From positions 1-16,928 of the forward strand of contig JAFZSS010000154.1 of the NCBI GenBank assembly GCA_017619255.1: a DNA stretch of 16,928 nucleotides, in the 5' to 3' direction. Position numbers and translations under genes: made by a program. This document shows, piece by piece, positions 6,307 through 14,039 of the stretch. The DNA is from Muribaculaceae bacterium. GTDB lineage: Bacteria > Bacteroidota > Bacteroidia > Bacteroidales > Muribaculaceae. The notes below the pieces were generated by a model. The model searched no databases. It was not told the DNA's origin and saw only the letters and a program-made list of their open reading frames with translations. Numbering within the stretch: the stretch's first letter is position 1; each line of letters begins with the position of its first letter.

Positions 6307-7614
6307 TCACTTCATCCACTTGAACAGCTCCTTGAAGCTGGCTTTCTGCCCATAGTGCAGGATGCCGCGGCGATAGATGCGTGCCGCCAACCAGATGATT
6401 AACAGCGCCGTGCCAAACAGCAGCACCAAGCTCAGGGCCAGTTGCCAGCCGGGCACACCGAAGGGCAACCTGATCATCATTACCACAGGCGAGGTGAACG
6501 GAATCATAGAACACCAAACCGCCATGGGACCCGTGGGGTTCTCCATACATGCGATACCGGCATAGAAAGCGATGAGCATGATGAGGATGACGGGAGTAGT
6601 GAACTGCGATGAGTCACTCGGCTGATCCACGGCCGACCCCAGTCCTGCAAAGAGTGAGCTGTAGAGCAGATAGCCGCCGATGAAGTAAAGAACAAAGTTC
6701 ACGATAATGGGGAGATAATTGATCGATAACACTTGCTGCATGATGCTCTGGACTACTCCCATATCAGATGCTTGTGCCATAGCTTCGGGCGAAACGGCGT
6801 TAGTGCCGAGTTGAGTCAGACCCAATGCTCCACCTGCCACGATGCCGACGACAGCGAGCAGGATAATCCAGATGGCCATTTGGGTCAATCCGACCAGCCC
6901 CACACCGATGATTTTGCCCAGCATCAGCTGGAAGGGGCGGCAACTGCTCACCACTACCTCGACGATGCGGTTGGTTTTCTCTTCAATGACGCTGTTCATG
7001 ATCATGGCGCCATACATGAGTACAAACATATAGGTGATGAACGACAGCAGGAAGCCTAAGCCCATGGCGGCATCGGTTGACGACTCTTGCTCGCCACCGT
7101 TTTCGTCCCACTTGAGGCTGCGCACATCAACATCGATGTGGGCCTCCGATACCATTTGCTGCAGGTTGGGAATACCCATCGAGGCCAGGTGGGCGTTTTG
7201 AATAGTGTCAGCGAGCGTCCTCTTGACCATGGAAGCCAATGCGGGAGTGATAGTGCCCTCACTATAGATGTTCACTACGCCGGTGCTGTCCACATTGCTC
7301 GGGATGATGATGACAGCGTCGATGCTGCCATTGGCTTTGTCATAGAACTGGCGGGCATCGGTCATCGTGTCGCCTTGCATGGCGACAAAGCTGTACATGT
7401 CGTCGCTGTGCAGGGCTGCGGCATAGCGTCCCGTCTCGTCAATGACTGCTATTTGTTGTGTGTCGCTTCCCTTGTCGTTGAGCCAGGCCAAAACAACAGG
7501 CACGGCACCAATGACCACAAACAGTAGCGGCAGAAGTAATGTCATGATGATGAAAGACTTGCGCCCGACAATCGACATATATTCGCGGGCGATGATGAGG
7601 CGAAGCTTATTCAT
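6307..7614 (-). CDS. ABC exporter permease, NatB/ABC-2 type
   Basis: This 435-residue membrane protein forms the export channel with the ATPase encoded just upstream. An N-terminal helix (about 20-44) is followed by a large extracytoplasmic domain (about 46-183), then a cluster of about five helices from 184 to the end. The motif NSVIEEKTNRIVEVVVSS (207-224), between the first two helices of that cluster, is characteristic of NatB-like permeases, first described for Na+ extrusion in Bacillus. The substrate cannot be assigned here: sodium, a peptide or a drug are all possible. Its start codon overlaps the ATPase stop by 8 bases (ATGAATAA), the same coupling seen in the kinase-regulator pair. 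Confidence 0.88.
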   Translation of the reverse strand: MNKLRLIIAREYMSIVGRKSFIIMTLLLPLLFVVIGAVPVVLAWLNDKGSDTQQIAVIDETGRYAAALHSDDMYSFVAMQGDTMTDARQFYDKANGSIDAVIIIPSNVDSTGVVNIYSEGTITPALASMVKRTLADTIQNAHLASMGIPNLQQMVSEAHIDVDVRSLKWDENGGEQESSTDAAMGLGFLLSFITYMFVLMYGAMIMNSVIEEKTNRIVEVVVSSCRPFQLMLGKIIGVGLVGLTQMAIWIILLAVVGIVAGGALGLTQLGTNAVSPEAMAQASDMGVVQSIMQQVLSINYLPIIVNFVLYFIGGYLLYSSLFAGLGSAVDQPSDSSQFTTPVILIMLIAFYAGIACMENPTGPMAVWCSMIPFTSPVVMMIRLPFGVPGWQLALSLVLLFGTALLIIWLAARIYRRGILHYGQKASFKELFKWMK

Positions 7615-8524
7615 TGTTTTCTGCGTTTTTGGATTTGACGGTTTCGATAAATATCTCGTTCATGCTGGGCAACACTTCGGTGAAGCCAGTAAGGCGGTAA
7701 TGCTCGTTGAGCCAGTTTATGGCATCACGCACCTTCACGCCTGGTGCGAGTTTAATCAGGGTGTCCTGCTTCTTCACCGGGTCGGGAGGCAGGATAGTGA
7801 ACAGGTCGGAATTCGACTCGATGGAATCGGGCGTTTGCACCGCGATGATGTTCTTCTTGTGCTGTTGTTTGATTTCATCAACACTGCCGGTGAGCACGAC
7901 CTTGGCATGGTTGAGCAGGGTAATCTGCTGGCACACCTCCTCGACCGACGCCATGTTATGGGTCGAGAACAGAATAGTGCTGCCTTGGTCGCGCAAGGCG
8001 AGAATCTCGACCTTGAGCTGCTCGGCGTTCACCGGGTCGAAGCCCGAGAAAGGCTCGTCAAAGATGAGCAGCGGGGGACGGTGAATGACGGTGCCGATGA
8101 ATTGCACCTTCTGCTGCATACCCTTAGAGAGGTTTTCCACTTTCTTGTTTTCCCACTCCTTCAGGTCAAAGCGGTCGAGCCACCAGTGCATCGAGGCCAC
8201 GGCGTCGGCCTTTGTCATGCCCTTGAGGCGTCCCAGGTAGACGATGTGGTCTCCCACCTTCATTTTTTTGTACAGGCCGCGTTCCTCAGGCAGGTAGCCG
8301 ATGTGGGAGATGTCGGCATCGGTCATCTGCTTGCCGTTGAGCAGTACTGTGCCCTCATCGGCAGCGAGGATGCGGTTGATGATGCGGATCAGGGTGCTCT
8401 TGCCGGCGCCGTTGGGGCCCAATAGGCCGTAGATGGTGCCCTGTTCCACTTGCATGGAAACACCGTCGAGGGCGGTATGCTCCTCGTAGTGTTTCACCAC
8501 ATTGTTGATATCAAGATAAGCCAT
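7607..8524 (-). CDS. ABC exporter ATPase, NatA type
   Basis: This 305-residue cytoplasmic ATPase drives the NatB-like permease. Walker A is GPNGAGKST (36-44), the signature is LSKGMQQK (132-139), Walker B is LLIFDEP (152-158), and the switch histidine is H189 in STHN. The Q-loop region reads GYLPEERGLYKKM (76-88) with no glutamine at the usual place, which is common in NatA-like ATPases. A C-terminal extension of about 90 residues follows the nucleotide-binding domain (DUF4162-like position). It is the first gene of the ABC-permease-dtd run. A -7 element lies about 35-40 nt upstream. Confidence 0.92.
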   Translation of the reverse strand: MAYLDINNVVKHYEEHTALDGVSMQVEQGTIYGLLGPNGAGKSTLIRIINRILAADEGTVLLNGKQMTDADISHIGYLPEERGLYKKMKVGDHIVYLGRLKGMTKADAVASMHWWLDRFDLKEWENKKVENLSKGMQQKVQFIGTVIHRPPLLIFDEPFSGFDPVNAEQLKVEILALRDQGSTILFSTHNMASVEEVCQQITLLNHAKVVLTGSVDEIKQQHKKNIIAVQTPDSIESNSDLFTILPPDPVKKQDTLIKLAPGVKVRDAINWLNEHYRLTGFTEVLPSMNEIFIETVKSKNAENNE

Positions 8525-8557
8525 ATGATTAAATATTTAGTTTTTTGTCTGTTTGCA

Positions 8558-8565
8558 CAAAGATA
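8558..8565 (-). promoter_or_regulatory. Candidate -7 element for the NatAB-type operon
   Basis: TATCTTTG on the minus strand matches TAnnTTTG and would start transcription near 8551, about 27 nt before the ATG at 8524. There is no TTTG at the right -33 distance, so the promoter may be weak or need an activator. Confidence 0.45.
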
Positions 8566-8619
8566 GTGTTTTTTGTCCATTAGACGCATTCCCCTTCAAG
8601 AAAACTACAGAATAAGAAC

Positions 8620-8660
8620 AAAAAAGAGGGCCAAGGACCCTCATGGGTATCCTTGGCTCT
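8620..8660 (-). terminator. Intrinsic terminator of the M16 peptidase gene
   Basis: On the minus strand AGAGCCAAGGA (8660-8650) pairs with TCCTTGG-CC-CTCT (8637-8625) with a 2-nt bulge, plus an inner CCC/GGG pair around CATGA. TTTTTTGTTCTT follows directly. It lies 25 nt after the M16 stop and isolates that gene from the NatAB-type operon. Confidence 0.8.
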
Positions 8661-8684
8661 CATAGCAAGAGTATTATGAATTGC

Positions 8685-11525
8685 TTATTGCTCAGGGGCC
8701 ATCACAATCTCAATCCTGTTGCCGGCGCTCATCAGTTGACGGGCAAAGGCGGCAATCGACTCGGGCGTCTGGGCCTTGACGATGTCCTCATAGCCGGTGT
8801 GGTCATCAATGCCGTTGACGAGATACTGCTGAATGGTGCTGCGCCAGTACCAGTTCTCCTTGAGGTAGGAGGCGAAGTTCTTCAGCATGTTCTCCTTAGC
8901 CTCATTCAGGGCGGTCTCGTCGATGGTGGTGCAAGCATTGGCCATCTCCTCGTTCATGATCTGGAGGGCGGTCTCCTCAAACTCGGGATTCACGGGACAT
9001 ACGGCCAGCACCAAAGTCTGGGCCTTGCCACCGTTGATACCGCACCGACCCATGGCTTGGGTGGAGTAGGCGGCACCTGCATCCTCGCGGATCTTCTGCA
9101 GATAAACTTTTCCGAGTACCTCGCCCAGGATGTCGGCCTTAATAGAATTCTCCAGACTATAGGGCAGATTGTTGTTGTGCCAGATGACGATTTCAAACTC
9201 CTTGGGCGACTCCATCTTCTTGGTGTAGTGGTTGATTACCTCCCCCTTGGGCATGTCGATGTCATTGTTCCAGTTGGTCTTCACACCCTTCTTGGCGGGC
9301 AGGCTGGCGATGTATTGCTCGATGAGCGGGCGGATGACAGCCTCGTCAAAGTTGCCGACAAAGGTAAAGGTGTAGTTCGCTGCGTTGGCGGTGCGCTCCT
9401 TGGCAATCTCCATGATGCGGTCCAGATTGACTTGCTGCAGGTCCTCGACATTGAAGGGCTTGCTACGCCAGTTGCGGTTGCTGATGACATACTGGAGCGT
9501 GTCACTCAATGAGTTCTCGGGCATGAGGTCCTTGTTCTTGAGCTGGGTCTCCATCAGGCTCATCGTCTGGTTGAACTTCTTCTCGTCCTTGGTCAGGGCG
9601 GTGAACTTGAGGTAGAGAAGCTGGAACATGGTCTCCAGGTCCTTCACGGTGCTGTTGCCGCTTAACTGGTCGGTATAGTCACTGATGTTGAGACTAACCG
9701 ATGCCTGCTTGCCGGCAAGAGCCTTGTCAAGTTCTGAATTGGAGAAGTTACCCAGGCCGGTGATGGAGTTGAGCGAGGAAAGCATCTTCAGGTTGGCCCA
9801 GTCTTTCTCGCCGTAGAGCGACTGACCACCGCGCTGGAAGGCGCTCATGGTGATCTCGTCCTCCTTGAAGTCGGTCTTCTTGAGGATGACGCGTGCGCCG
9901 TTGCTCAATTCCAGTTCCTTGTAGCCGAGCACTTTGTTCTCGCTTTCCTTGACGATTTTACCCTTCTTGGGCAATTCGGTCATTAAGGGTTCGTCCTTCA
10001 CATTGTCCACATAAGGGGTGATGTCAGCAGTATTGGCCGCATCGAGGGCAGACTTGAAGGCATCGACGGTAGGATAAACGGCGCCGTCCTTCTCCTGGTT
10101 GAAGTTGACGATGACCATATTCTTGCCATCGGTGTTGATGAGTTCGGGCAGCACCTGGTTCACCATGTCAACAGTGATGTTGGGGGCAATCATGCCCATG
10201 ATCTGGAAGTATGTCTCTTCAGAGGGGATGGGCTCGCCATCAAGGAAGTTGCGGCAGTAATCGCGGCCATAGTTCTCGTTGGAAATGGTGTTGCGGTTGT
10301 TGTACCACTGCTCCAGCTGGCTCATGTACTCGTCGCGGGCACGGGAATATTCGCTGGCGGTGAAACCGTGTTGTGCGGCACGCAATGCCTCGATAATCAG
10401 GGCCTGGGTAGAAGCTTCGGCCTTGCCCTCCTTGGGCATAGCCTCCATCGTGAAGGCATCCATCGTGTTGGCGAGGATATACTCGCTGTCGTAGCAGTAA
10501 GCTCTGTCAAAGGGGCAGTCCGGCTCCTGTGCCATGTCACTCAGACGGGTGTTGAGCATGCGGCTCACCATACCCTTGAAGTAATCATAGACGATGTACT
10601 CGACACCGGCCTTATCCTCTCTGGGAACAGACTCATGCTTGAAGTAAACCGAAACCTCGCTGTACTGCTGTTCTTTGTCTTTGTCCACCACGATGATGGG
10701 CTCGTCGTTGTCGGGCACGGGCTCGTCAACGACCTGAGCGGCGTTGGGATCAGGAGCGGGCAGGCCCTTAAAGAGTTCCTTGATTTGGGCCTCGATGTGG
10801 TCAACATCCACATCACCCACGATGACCAATGCCTGGTTGTCGGGACGATACCACTTGTGGTAGTAGTCGCGCAACTCTTTGTACTCAAAGTTATCCACAA
10901 CGCTCATCAGACCGATGGGCAGGCGCTTGCCAAACTTGGAGCCGGGATACAGGGCCTCCAGCTGGCGCTCGAGCATACGCATCTGAGCGCTCTGGCCCAG
11001 TCGCCACTCCTCATGGATGACGCCGCGCTCCTTGTCGATTTCCTCATCGGTGAGCAACAGACCTGTGCTCCAGTCCTTGAGGATCAACAGGCACGAGTCG
11101 AGGGCGCTCTGGCGTGTGCTCGGCACATCGTTGATGTTGTAAACGGTCTCGGCGATGCTCGTGTAAGCGTTCAGGTCAGCACCGAAGGCCACACCCAGTG
11201 AACGGGTGTAGTCGATGATGCCCTTGCCCTCGCCGTTAAAGTGCTCACTGCCGTTGAAGGCCATGTGCTCCAGGAAGTGGGCGAGACCACGCTGGCTCTC
11301 TTCCTCCTGGATGGAACCCACGCGCTGTGCGATGTAGAAGTTCACACGGTGCTCGGGATAGTCATTGTGGCGGATGTAGTAGGTCAATCCGCAGTCCAGT
11401 TTACCGACGCGCACAGCGGGATCCACGGGGATGTTCATCTCCTGTGCGGTCATCACATTGGTGCTGAATGCCACCAGCATCAGCAACAACATTGCTAAAA
11501 ATTTCTTCGCTTTCATAATACTCAT
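8685..11525 (-). CDS. Secreted M16-family zinc metallopeptidase
   Basis: This 946-residue protein is a pitrilysin/insulinase-type peptidase with the two duplicated halves expected for the family. A signal peptide covers about residues 4-27 (KAKKFLAMLLLMLVAFSTNVMTA), so it acts in the periplasm or at the outer membrane. The inverted zinc motif HFLEH lies at 83-87 (ligands H83 and H87, catalytic E86); a glutamate in KERGVIHEEW (about 165-174) should be the third ligand. The second half (from about 520) lacks HxxEH, as usual, and would serve in substrate clamping. The ATG at 11525 and the in-frame ATG at 11516 (MKAKKF) are both possible starts. It appears monocistronic, with a promoter near 11599 and a terminator at 8620-8660. 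The substrate is unknown; small peptides are typical. Confidence 0.93.
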   Translation of the reverse strand: MSIMKAKKFLAMLLLMLVAFSTNVMTAQEMNIPVDPAVRVGKLDCGLTYYIRHNDYPEHRVNFYIAQRVGSIQEEESQRGLAHFLEHMAFNGSEHFNGEGKGIIDYTRSLGVAFGADLNAYTSIAETVYNINDVPSTRQSALDSCLLILKDWSTGLLLTDEEIDKERGVIHEEWRLGQSAQMRMLERQLEALYPGSKFGKRLPIGLMSVVDNFEYKELRDYYHKWYRPDNQALVIVGDVDVDHIEAQIKELFKGLPAPDPNAAQVVDEPVPDNDEPIIVVDKDKEQQYSEVSVYFKHESVPREDKAGVEYIVYDYFKGMVSRMLNTRLSDMAQEPDCPFDRAYCYDSEYILANTMDAFTMEAMPKEGKAEASTQALIIEALRAAQHGFTASEYSRARDEYMSQLEQWYNNRNTISNENYGRDYCRNFLDGEPIPSEETYFQIMGMIAPNITVDMVNQVLPELINTDGKNMVIVNFNQEKDGAVYPTVDAFKSALDAANTADITPYVDNVKDEPLMTELPKKGKIVKESENKVLGYKELELSNGARVILKKTDFKEDEITMSAFQRGGQSLYGEKDWANLKMLSSLNSITGLGNFSNSELDKALAGKQASVSLNISDYTDQLSGNSTVKDLETMFQLLYLKFTALTKDEKKFNQTMSLMETQLKNKDLMPENSLSDTLQYVISNRNWRSKPFNVEDLQQVNLDRIMEIAKERTANAANYTFTFVGNFDEAVIRPLIEQYIASLPAKKGVKTNWNNDIDMPKGEVINHYTKKMESPKEFEIVIWHNNNLPYSLENSIKADILGEVLGKVYLQKIREDAGAAYSTQAMGRCGINGGKAQTLVLAVCPVNPEFEETALQIMNEEMANACTTIDETALNEAKENMLKNFASYLKENWYWRSTIQQYLVNGIDDHTGYEDIVKAQTPESIAAFARQLMSAGNRIEIVMAPEQ

Positions 11526-11598
11526 TTTAAATAGTCAATAATATCTAGTATTTGTTCTTTTTTGATTCTTAGACGCAATCATCATCCTAAATGCTTCA

Positions 11599-11606
11599 CA
11601 AAAATA
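11599..11606 (-). promoter_or_regulatory. -7 element of the M16 peptidase promoter
   Basis: TATTTTTG on the minus strand fits TAnnTTTG; transcription would start near 11592, giving a leader of about 67 nt. No TTTG lies at the -33 position; instead a direct repeat occupies that place, so the promoter may depend on an activator. Confidence 0.5.
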
Positions 11607-11617
11607 CTACTTTTTTC

Positions 11618-11651
11618 TGTTCAGGGCTAAGAAAGCATTGCTCAGGGTTAA
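11618..11651 (-). promoter_or_regulatory. Pair of direct repeats 21 bp apart, possible activator site for the M16 gene
   Basis: On the minus strand TTAACCCTGAGCA (11651-11639) and TTAGCCCTGAACA (11630-11618) match at 11 of 13 bases and are offset by exactly 21 bp, two turns of the helix. They lie about 25 to 60 bp before the expected start of transcription, where a -33 element would otherwise be. The arrangement is typical of dimeric activators that bind direct repeats, LytTR regulators among them, but the bound protein is unknown. Confidence 0.45.
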
Positions 11652-11683
11652 TGATTGATGAATATTTTATCGCTGGTGTTGTC

Positions 11684-11779
11684 TCACATCGAGGCGTGTG
11701 ACAGGATGACACTCGTGAAGAATGAGATGATGGCGATGGCCACTGCCGCTGCTGTTGCGATGAATGCTTGCTCTTTCAT
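11684..11779 (-). CDS. Putative 31-residue single-helix membrane peptide
   Basis: A short frame starts at ATG 11779 and ends with TGA at 11684. It translates as MKEQAFIATAAAVAIAII followed by SFFTSVILSHASM: a charged start (K2, E3), then about 22 hydrophobic residues, then a short polar tail. That is a plausible transmembrane peptide with a positive N-terminus. No Shine-Dalgarno is visible, which is normal in Bacteroidetes, and no separate promoter is seen, so it would rely on read-through from the ABC-GntR operon or on a promoter I cannot recognise. I know no family for it. Chance is possible at this length; the composition is what makes it worth listing. Confidence 0.35.
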   Translation of the reverse strand: MKEQAFIATAAAVAIAIISFFTSVILSHASM

Positions 11780-11818
11780 AATCGTGGATGTTTAACGAGT
11801 TGGAATTGCTTTTTTTAA

Positions 11819-11890
11819 AAGAAGACAAGAAAGACGGTCATCATGGCTGTTTGATATCAATTGATGCTTCGGTGTCCTTCTTGTCTTCTT
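11819..11890 (-). terminator. Long hairpin after the GntR gene, likely terminator
   Basis: Read on the minus strand, AAGAAGACAAGAAGGAC (11890-11874) pairs with GTCTTTCTTGTCTTCTT (11835-11819) over 17 positions with a single G-U, enclosing 38 nt that contain a CATCA/TGATG inner stem and overlapping small palindromes (TTGATATCAA, ATCAATTGAT). It begins 12 nt after the GntR stop. The tail reads TTTTAAAAAAAGC, a short T-run, so termination may be partial. Confidence 0.6.
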
Positions 11891-11902
11891 CATTAGATGA
11901 TG

Positions 11903-12271
11903 TTATTCTCCTTTTCCAAGGTAGTTGTTGTAGAGTTCCTGGAGCTCGGCAGGGGTGATGCCCACGGCCTTGAGCTGACCCAGGAAGTAGTCCATTTCGC
12001 CCTGCATGAGCAGGTCGCGGCGTGAGGCAACGATCTTGTCTTGCGCATCGGGGCTCACGAAGTAGCCCAGTCCGCGCTTGGTATAGATGATGCCGCTCTG
12101 CTGCAGGTGGTCGTAGGTGCGCGCCACGGTGTTGGCGTTGACCTCGATCTCGGCGGCGAGCTCGCGTACGCTCGGCACTTTTCCCTCCGGCGTCAGCGTC
12201 CCCGCGAGGATCTGGTCGCCGATGCGGTCTGCAATCTGCAGATAAATCGCTTTATTATCCTTGAAATTCAT
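11903..12271 (-). CDS. GntR-family transcriptional regulator, YtrA subfamily
   Basis: This 122-residue repressor has a winged helix-turn-helix at about 5-72, with the GntR hallmarks YLQIADRIGDQILAGTL, VPSVRELAAE and NANTVARTYDHLQQSGII followed by the wing KRGLGYFVS. The C-terminal part is only about 50 residues, which defines the small YtrA subfamily, whose members usually control an ABC exporter in the same operon. Here it is the third gene after the ATPase and permease, 13 nt from the permease stop. An inverted repeat at 14015-14038 in the operon promoter matches YtrA-type half-sites, so it most likely represses its own operon. In YtrA systems, cell-envelope stress or antibiotics relieve repression; the inducer here is not known. 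Confidence 0.92.
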   Translation of the reverse strand: MNFKDNKAIYLQIADRIGDQILAGTLTPEGKVPSVRELAAEIEVNANTVARTYDHLQQSGIIYTKRGLGYFVSPDAQDKIVASRRDLLMQGEMDYFLGQLKAVGITPAELQELYNNYLGKGE

Positions 12272-12284
12272 GGTCGTCTATTGT

Positions 12285-13136
12285 TTATTTCCACCACTTG
12301 AGTGAAATGACATCTTTACGCTTGAGCAGGTACCAGGTCAGACCCCAGAACAATACAATCTGGATGATATACCAACCGACGGTCCAATAGTTGAATTCGC
12401 GTCCCGTGAAAACCCTGATGAATTTAGCTACATATTCCGATACCACATTCTCACCCAGGATGGCCATAATCAGGAAGCCCAGCAGTGCGACTGCAATCTC
12501 AACGCCGTAGAGTGCGGCAAAGGTCTTGAGAACCGACAGACGCGGCCACAGGACACTGCCCATCATGAACAGGCCTCCGTTTGCGATAAGGCTCAGGGGC
12601 AGGATGGTAGCCATGGTCGAGGCACCGATAGGAGCTTCCTGACCAAAGTTGAAGGGGCTATATAAAACATTCAGGAAATTGATGGGACCGGGAACGAACA
12701 TGCGGTCTCTGAAGTACCACAGGACGGCAACGCGTGTGAGGTCGGCCAACTGGGCACAGATGAAGAAAGCCACAATGAATCCGAACACATAGATGAGAGC
12801 GTTGACAAGGTATTTCTCCAGCGTCGATGACGGCGAGGTGAACATGTCCACGCGGCCGTTCTTGCGTGTCAGTTTCTTGAACGATAATGAAGCTGCGATG
12901 CAGACGGTGAAAGCCATCACGACGAAAACAACAGCATAATGAGGTTTCATTTCCTCGAACAATATCTTGTCACTGAAGATCAGGTTGCCAAAGACCATGA
13001 TCATTGCGAGCAGGCCATAGACACCCAGCAAAGTGAACAGAATGGTGCGCCAGTTTTCGACGAGTTCCTTGCGCAGGGCAGCCGTGAAGCGGCTCCAGTT
13101 GAATGTTTGATTGGCAGTATTCATAGTGGTGTTCAT
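12285..13136 (-). CDS. ABC-2 type exporter permease
   Basis: This 283-residue membrane protein has about six hydrophobic helices: about 35-54, 65-86, 110-131, 175-198, 205-230 and 258-276. It begins MNTTMNTANQTFNWSRF, with a second ATG four codons in. It has no recognised substrate domain; the layout is that of small ABC-2 permeases paired with YtrA regulators. A KRKDVISLKWWK tail is cytoplasmic. Its ATG overlaps the ATPase stop by 4 bases (ATGA), and GntR follows 13 nt later, so the three form one transcript. The cargo cannot be told from sequence; antimicrobial peptide resistance or lipid and envelope functions are the usual suggestions for such operons. Confidence 0.85.
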   Translation of the reverse strand: MNTTMNTANQTFNWSRFTAALRKELVENWRTILFTLLGVYGLLAMIMVFGNLIFSDKILFEEMKPHYAVVFVVMAFTVCIAASLSFKKLTRKNGRVDMFTSPSSTLEKYLVNALIYVFGFIVAFFICAQLADLTRVAVLWYFRDRMFVPGPINFLNVLYSPFNFGQEAPIGASTMATILPLSLIANGGLFMMGSVLWPRLSVLKTFAALYGVEIAVALLGFLIMAILGENVVSEYVAKFIRVFTGREFNYWTVGWYIIQIVLFWGLTWYLLKRKDVISLKWWK

Positions 13137-13975
13137 TTTTGAGCGGTGAATAAATCGTTGATAGCAGCGGGATTCTGGAGCGTGGCGTTGAACAGCATCT
13201 CCAGGTCAACAGCGGTCTCTTCGCCCGAGTCGGCGGGAACGGCGGCGAGAGGACCGAAGGGGCTTTGCACTACAAAGAGAGGCTCGTCGCCGGCACGCAG
13301 CGGACGGAAGGCCACCTTGCTCATCACATCGGCGAAGCTGGCGTTGAGCAACACCTTGCTCTGGTCGATGATGACCACATGGTCCAGGATGTCGCTGATG
13401 TCGCGCACCTGGTGGGTCGAGATCAACATGATGCGGTCATCTTTCATGCTGCTGGTCACCAGTTTGCGGAACTGGCTCTTGCTGGGGATGTCCAGGCCGT
13501 TGGTCGGCTCGTCCATGATGAGCACGCGAGTATTGGTTGCAAAGGCGAAGGCCATGAACACTTTCTTCTTCTGGCCCATCGACAGCGCGTGAAGTTTTAC
13601 ATTCATGTCGCCGCCCATCTCAAAGATCTCGAGGTAGCGCTCCATGTCCTCCATGCTGAAGCGCGGATAGAACGGAGCGTTGATCTCTACATATTTCTTC
13701 AGGCTCAAGTGGGGCAGGTCAAACTCCTCGGGAACGAGGAAGATGTCGCTCATTGTCTTGGGAAGACGCTCGCGCACATTCACGCCGTCCATCAGCGCCT
13801 CACCGGAGCGAGGAGTGAGCAATCCGGTCATCAAGTAGATGAGCGTGGACTTGCCGGCTCCGTTCTTGCCGAGCAGGCCATACACATTGCCTGCCTCTAA
13901 GTTCAACGAGAAGTCGCTGAACAAGTCACCGCGCTTCTTGTTGTAACCGAAACTGATTTCATTGATTTGTATCAT
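13133..13975 (-). CDS. ABC exporter ATPase of the YtrA-type operon
   Basis: This 280-residue ATPase drives the ABC-2 permease. Walker A is GKNGAGKST (36-44), the signature LSMGQKKK (131-138), Walker B VLIMDEP (151-157) and the switch histidine H188 in STHQ. The Q-loop position reads FLVPEEFDL (79-87), without glutamine, as in many YtrB-like ATPases. About 60 residues follow the nucleotide-binding domain (from about 220). It is the first gene of the operon; its start ATG at 13975 lies about 58 nt downstream of the expected transcription start, and a palindromic operator lies in that start region. Confidence 0.92.
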   Translation of the reverse strand: MIQINEISFGYNKKRGDLFSDFSLNLEAGNVYGLLGKNGAGKSTLIYLMTGLLTPRSGEALMDGVNVRERLPKTMSDIFLVPEEFDLPHLSLKKYVEINAPFYPRFSMEDMERYLEIFEMGGDMNVKLHALSMGQKKKVFMAFAFATNTRVLIMDEPTNGLDIPSKSQFRKLVTSSMKDDRIMLISTHQVRDISDILDHVVIIDQSKVLLNASFADVMSKVAFRPLRAGDEPLFVVQSPFGPLAAVPADSGEETAVDLEMLFNATLQNPAAINDLFTAQK

Positions 13976-14014
13976 AACAGAGAGCTATTTATTGGGTTAA
14001 TAATTTACTGCCAT

Positions 14015-14038
14015 AGTGTACTACTTTAATAGTACACT
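14015..14038. promoter_or_regulatory. Palindromic operator, likely site for the YtrA-type GntR regulator
   Basis: AGTGTACTA (14015-14023) and TAGTACACT (14030-14038) are perfect inverted repeats with a 6-nt spacer. The outer AGTGTA and TACACT half-sites match those known for B. subtilis YtrA, with 12 bp between them here. The site abuts the -7 element at 14040 and covers the expected start of transcription, so binding would block initiation. A further AATAGTAC at 14052-14059, between -7 and -33, repeats the inner half-site and may be an extra contact. Confidence 0.75.
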
Positions 14039-14039
14039 G

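Larger units (their letters stand above)
11526..11902. other. Intergenic region between the M16 gene and the GntR gene
   Basis: This 377-bp region holds the M16 leader and -7 element (11599-11606), two 13-bp direct repeats (11618-11651), a possible 31-residue membrane-peptide gene (11684-11779), and a long hairpin after the GntR stop (11819-11890). Apart from the small frame I see no coding potential on either strand. Confidence 0.7.

Noticed and set aside
7442..8425. Plus-strand open frame of 327 residues
   Set aside because: It lies antisense to the NatA/NatB-type genes, whose ABC motifs and overlapping start and stop fix the real frame; its translation is His/Val/Asp-rich with no family resemblance.
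8643..9512. Plus-strand open frame of 289 residues
   Set aside because: It is antisense to the M16 peptidase and begins inside that gene's terminator; it shows no recognisable motif.
10368..11201. Plus-strand open frame of 277 residues
   Set aside because: It is the complement of the M16 catalytic half. Long antisense frames are expected in codon-biased genes of this composition.
11680..11703. TGTC-CACA/TGTGACA hairpin over the small-frame stop as a terminator
   Set aside because: The stem is short and bulged and no T-run follows on the minus strand, so I do not call it.
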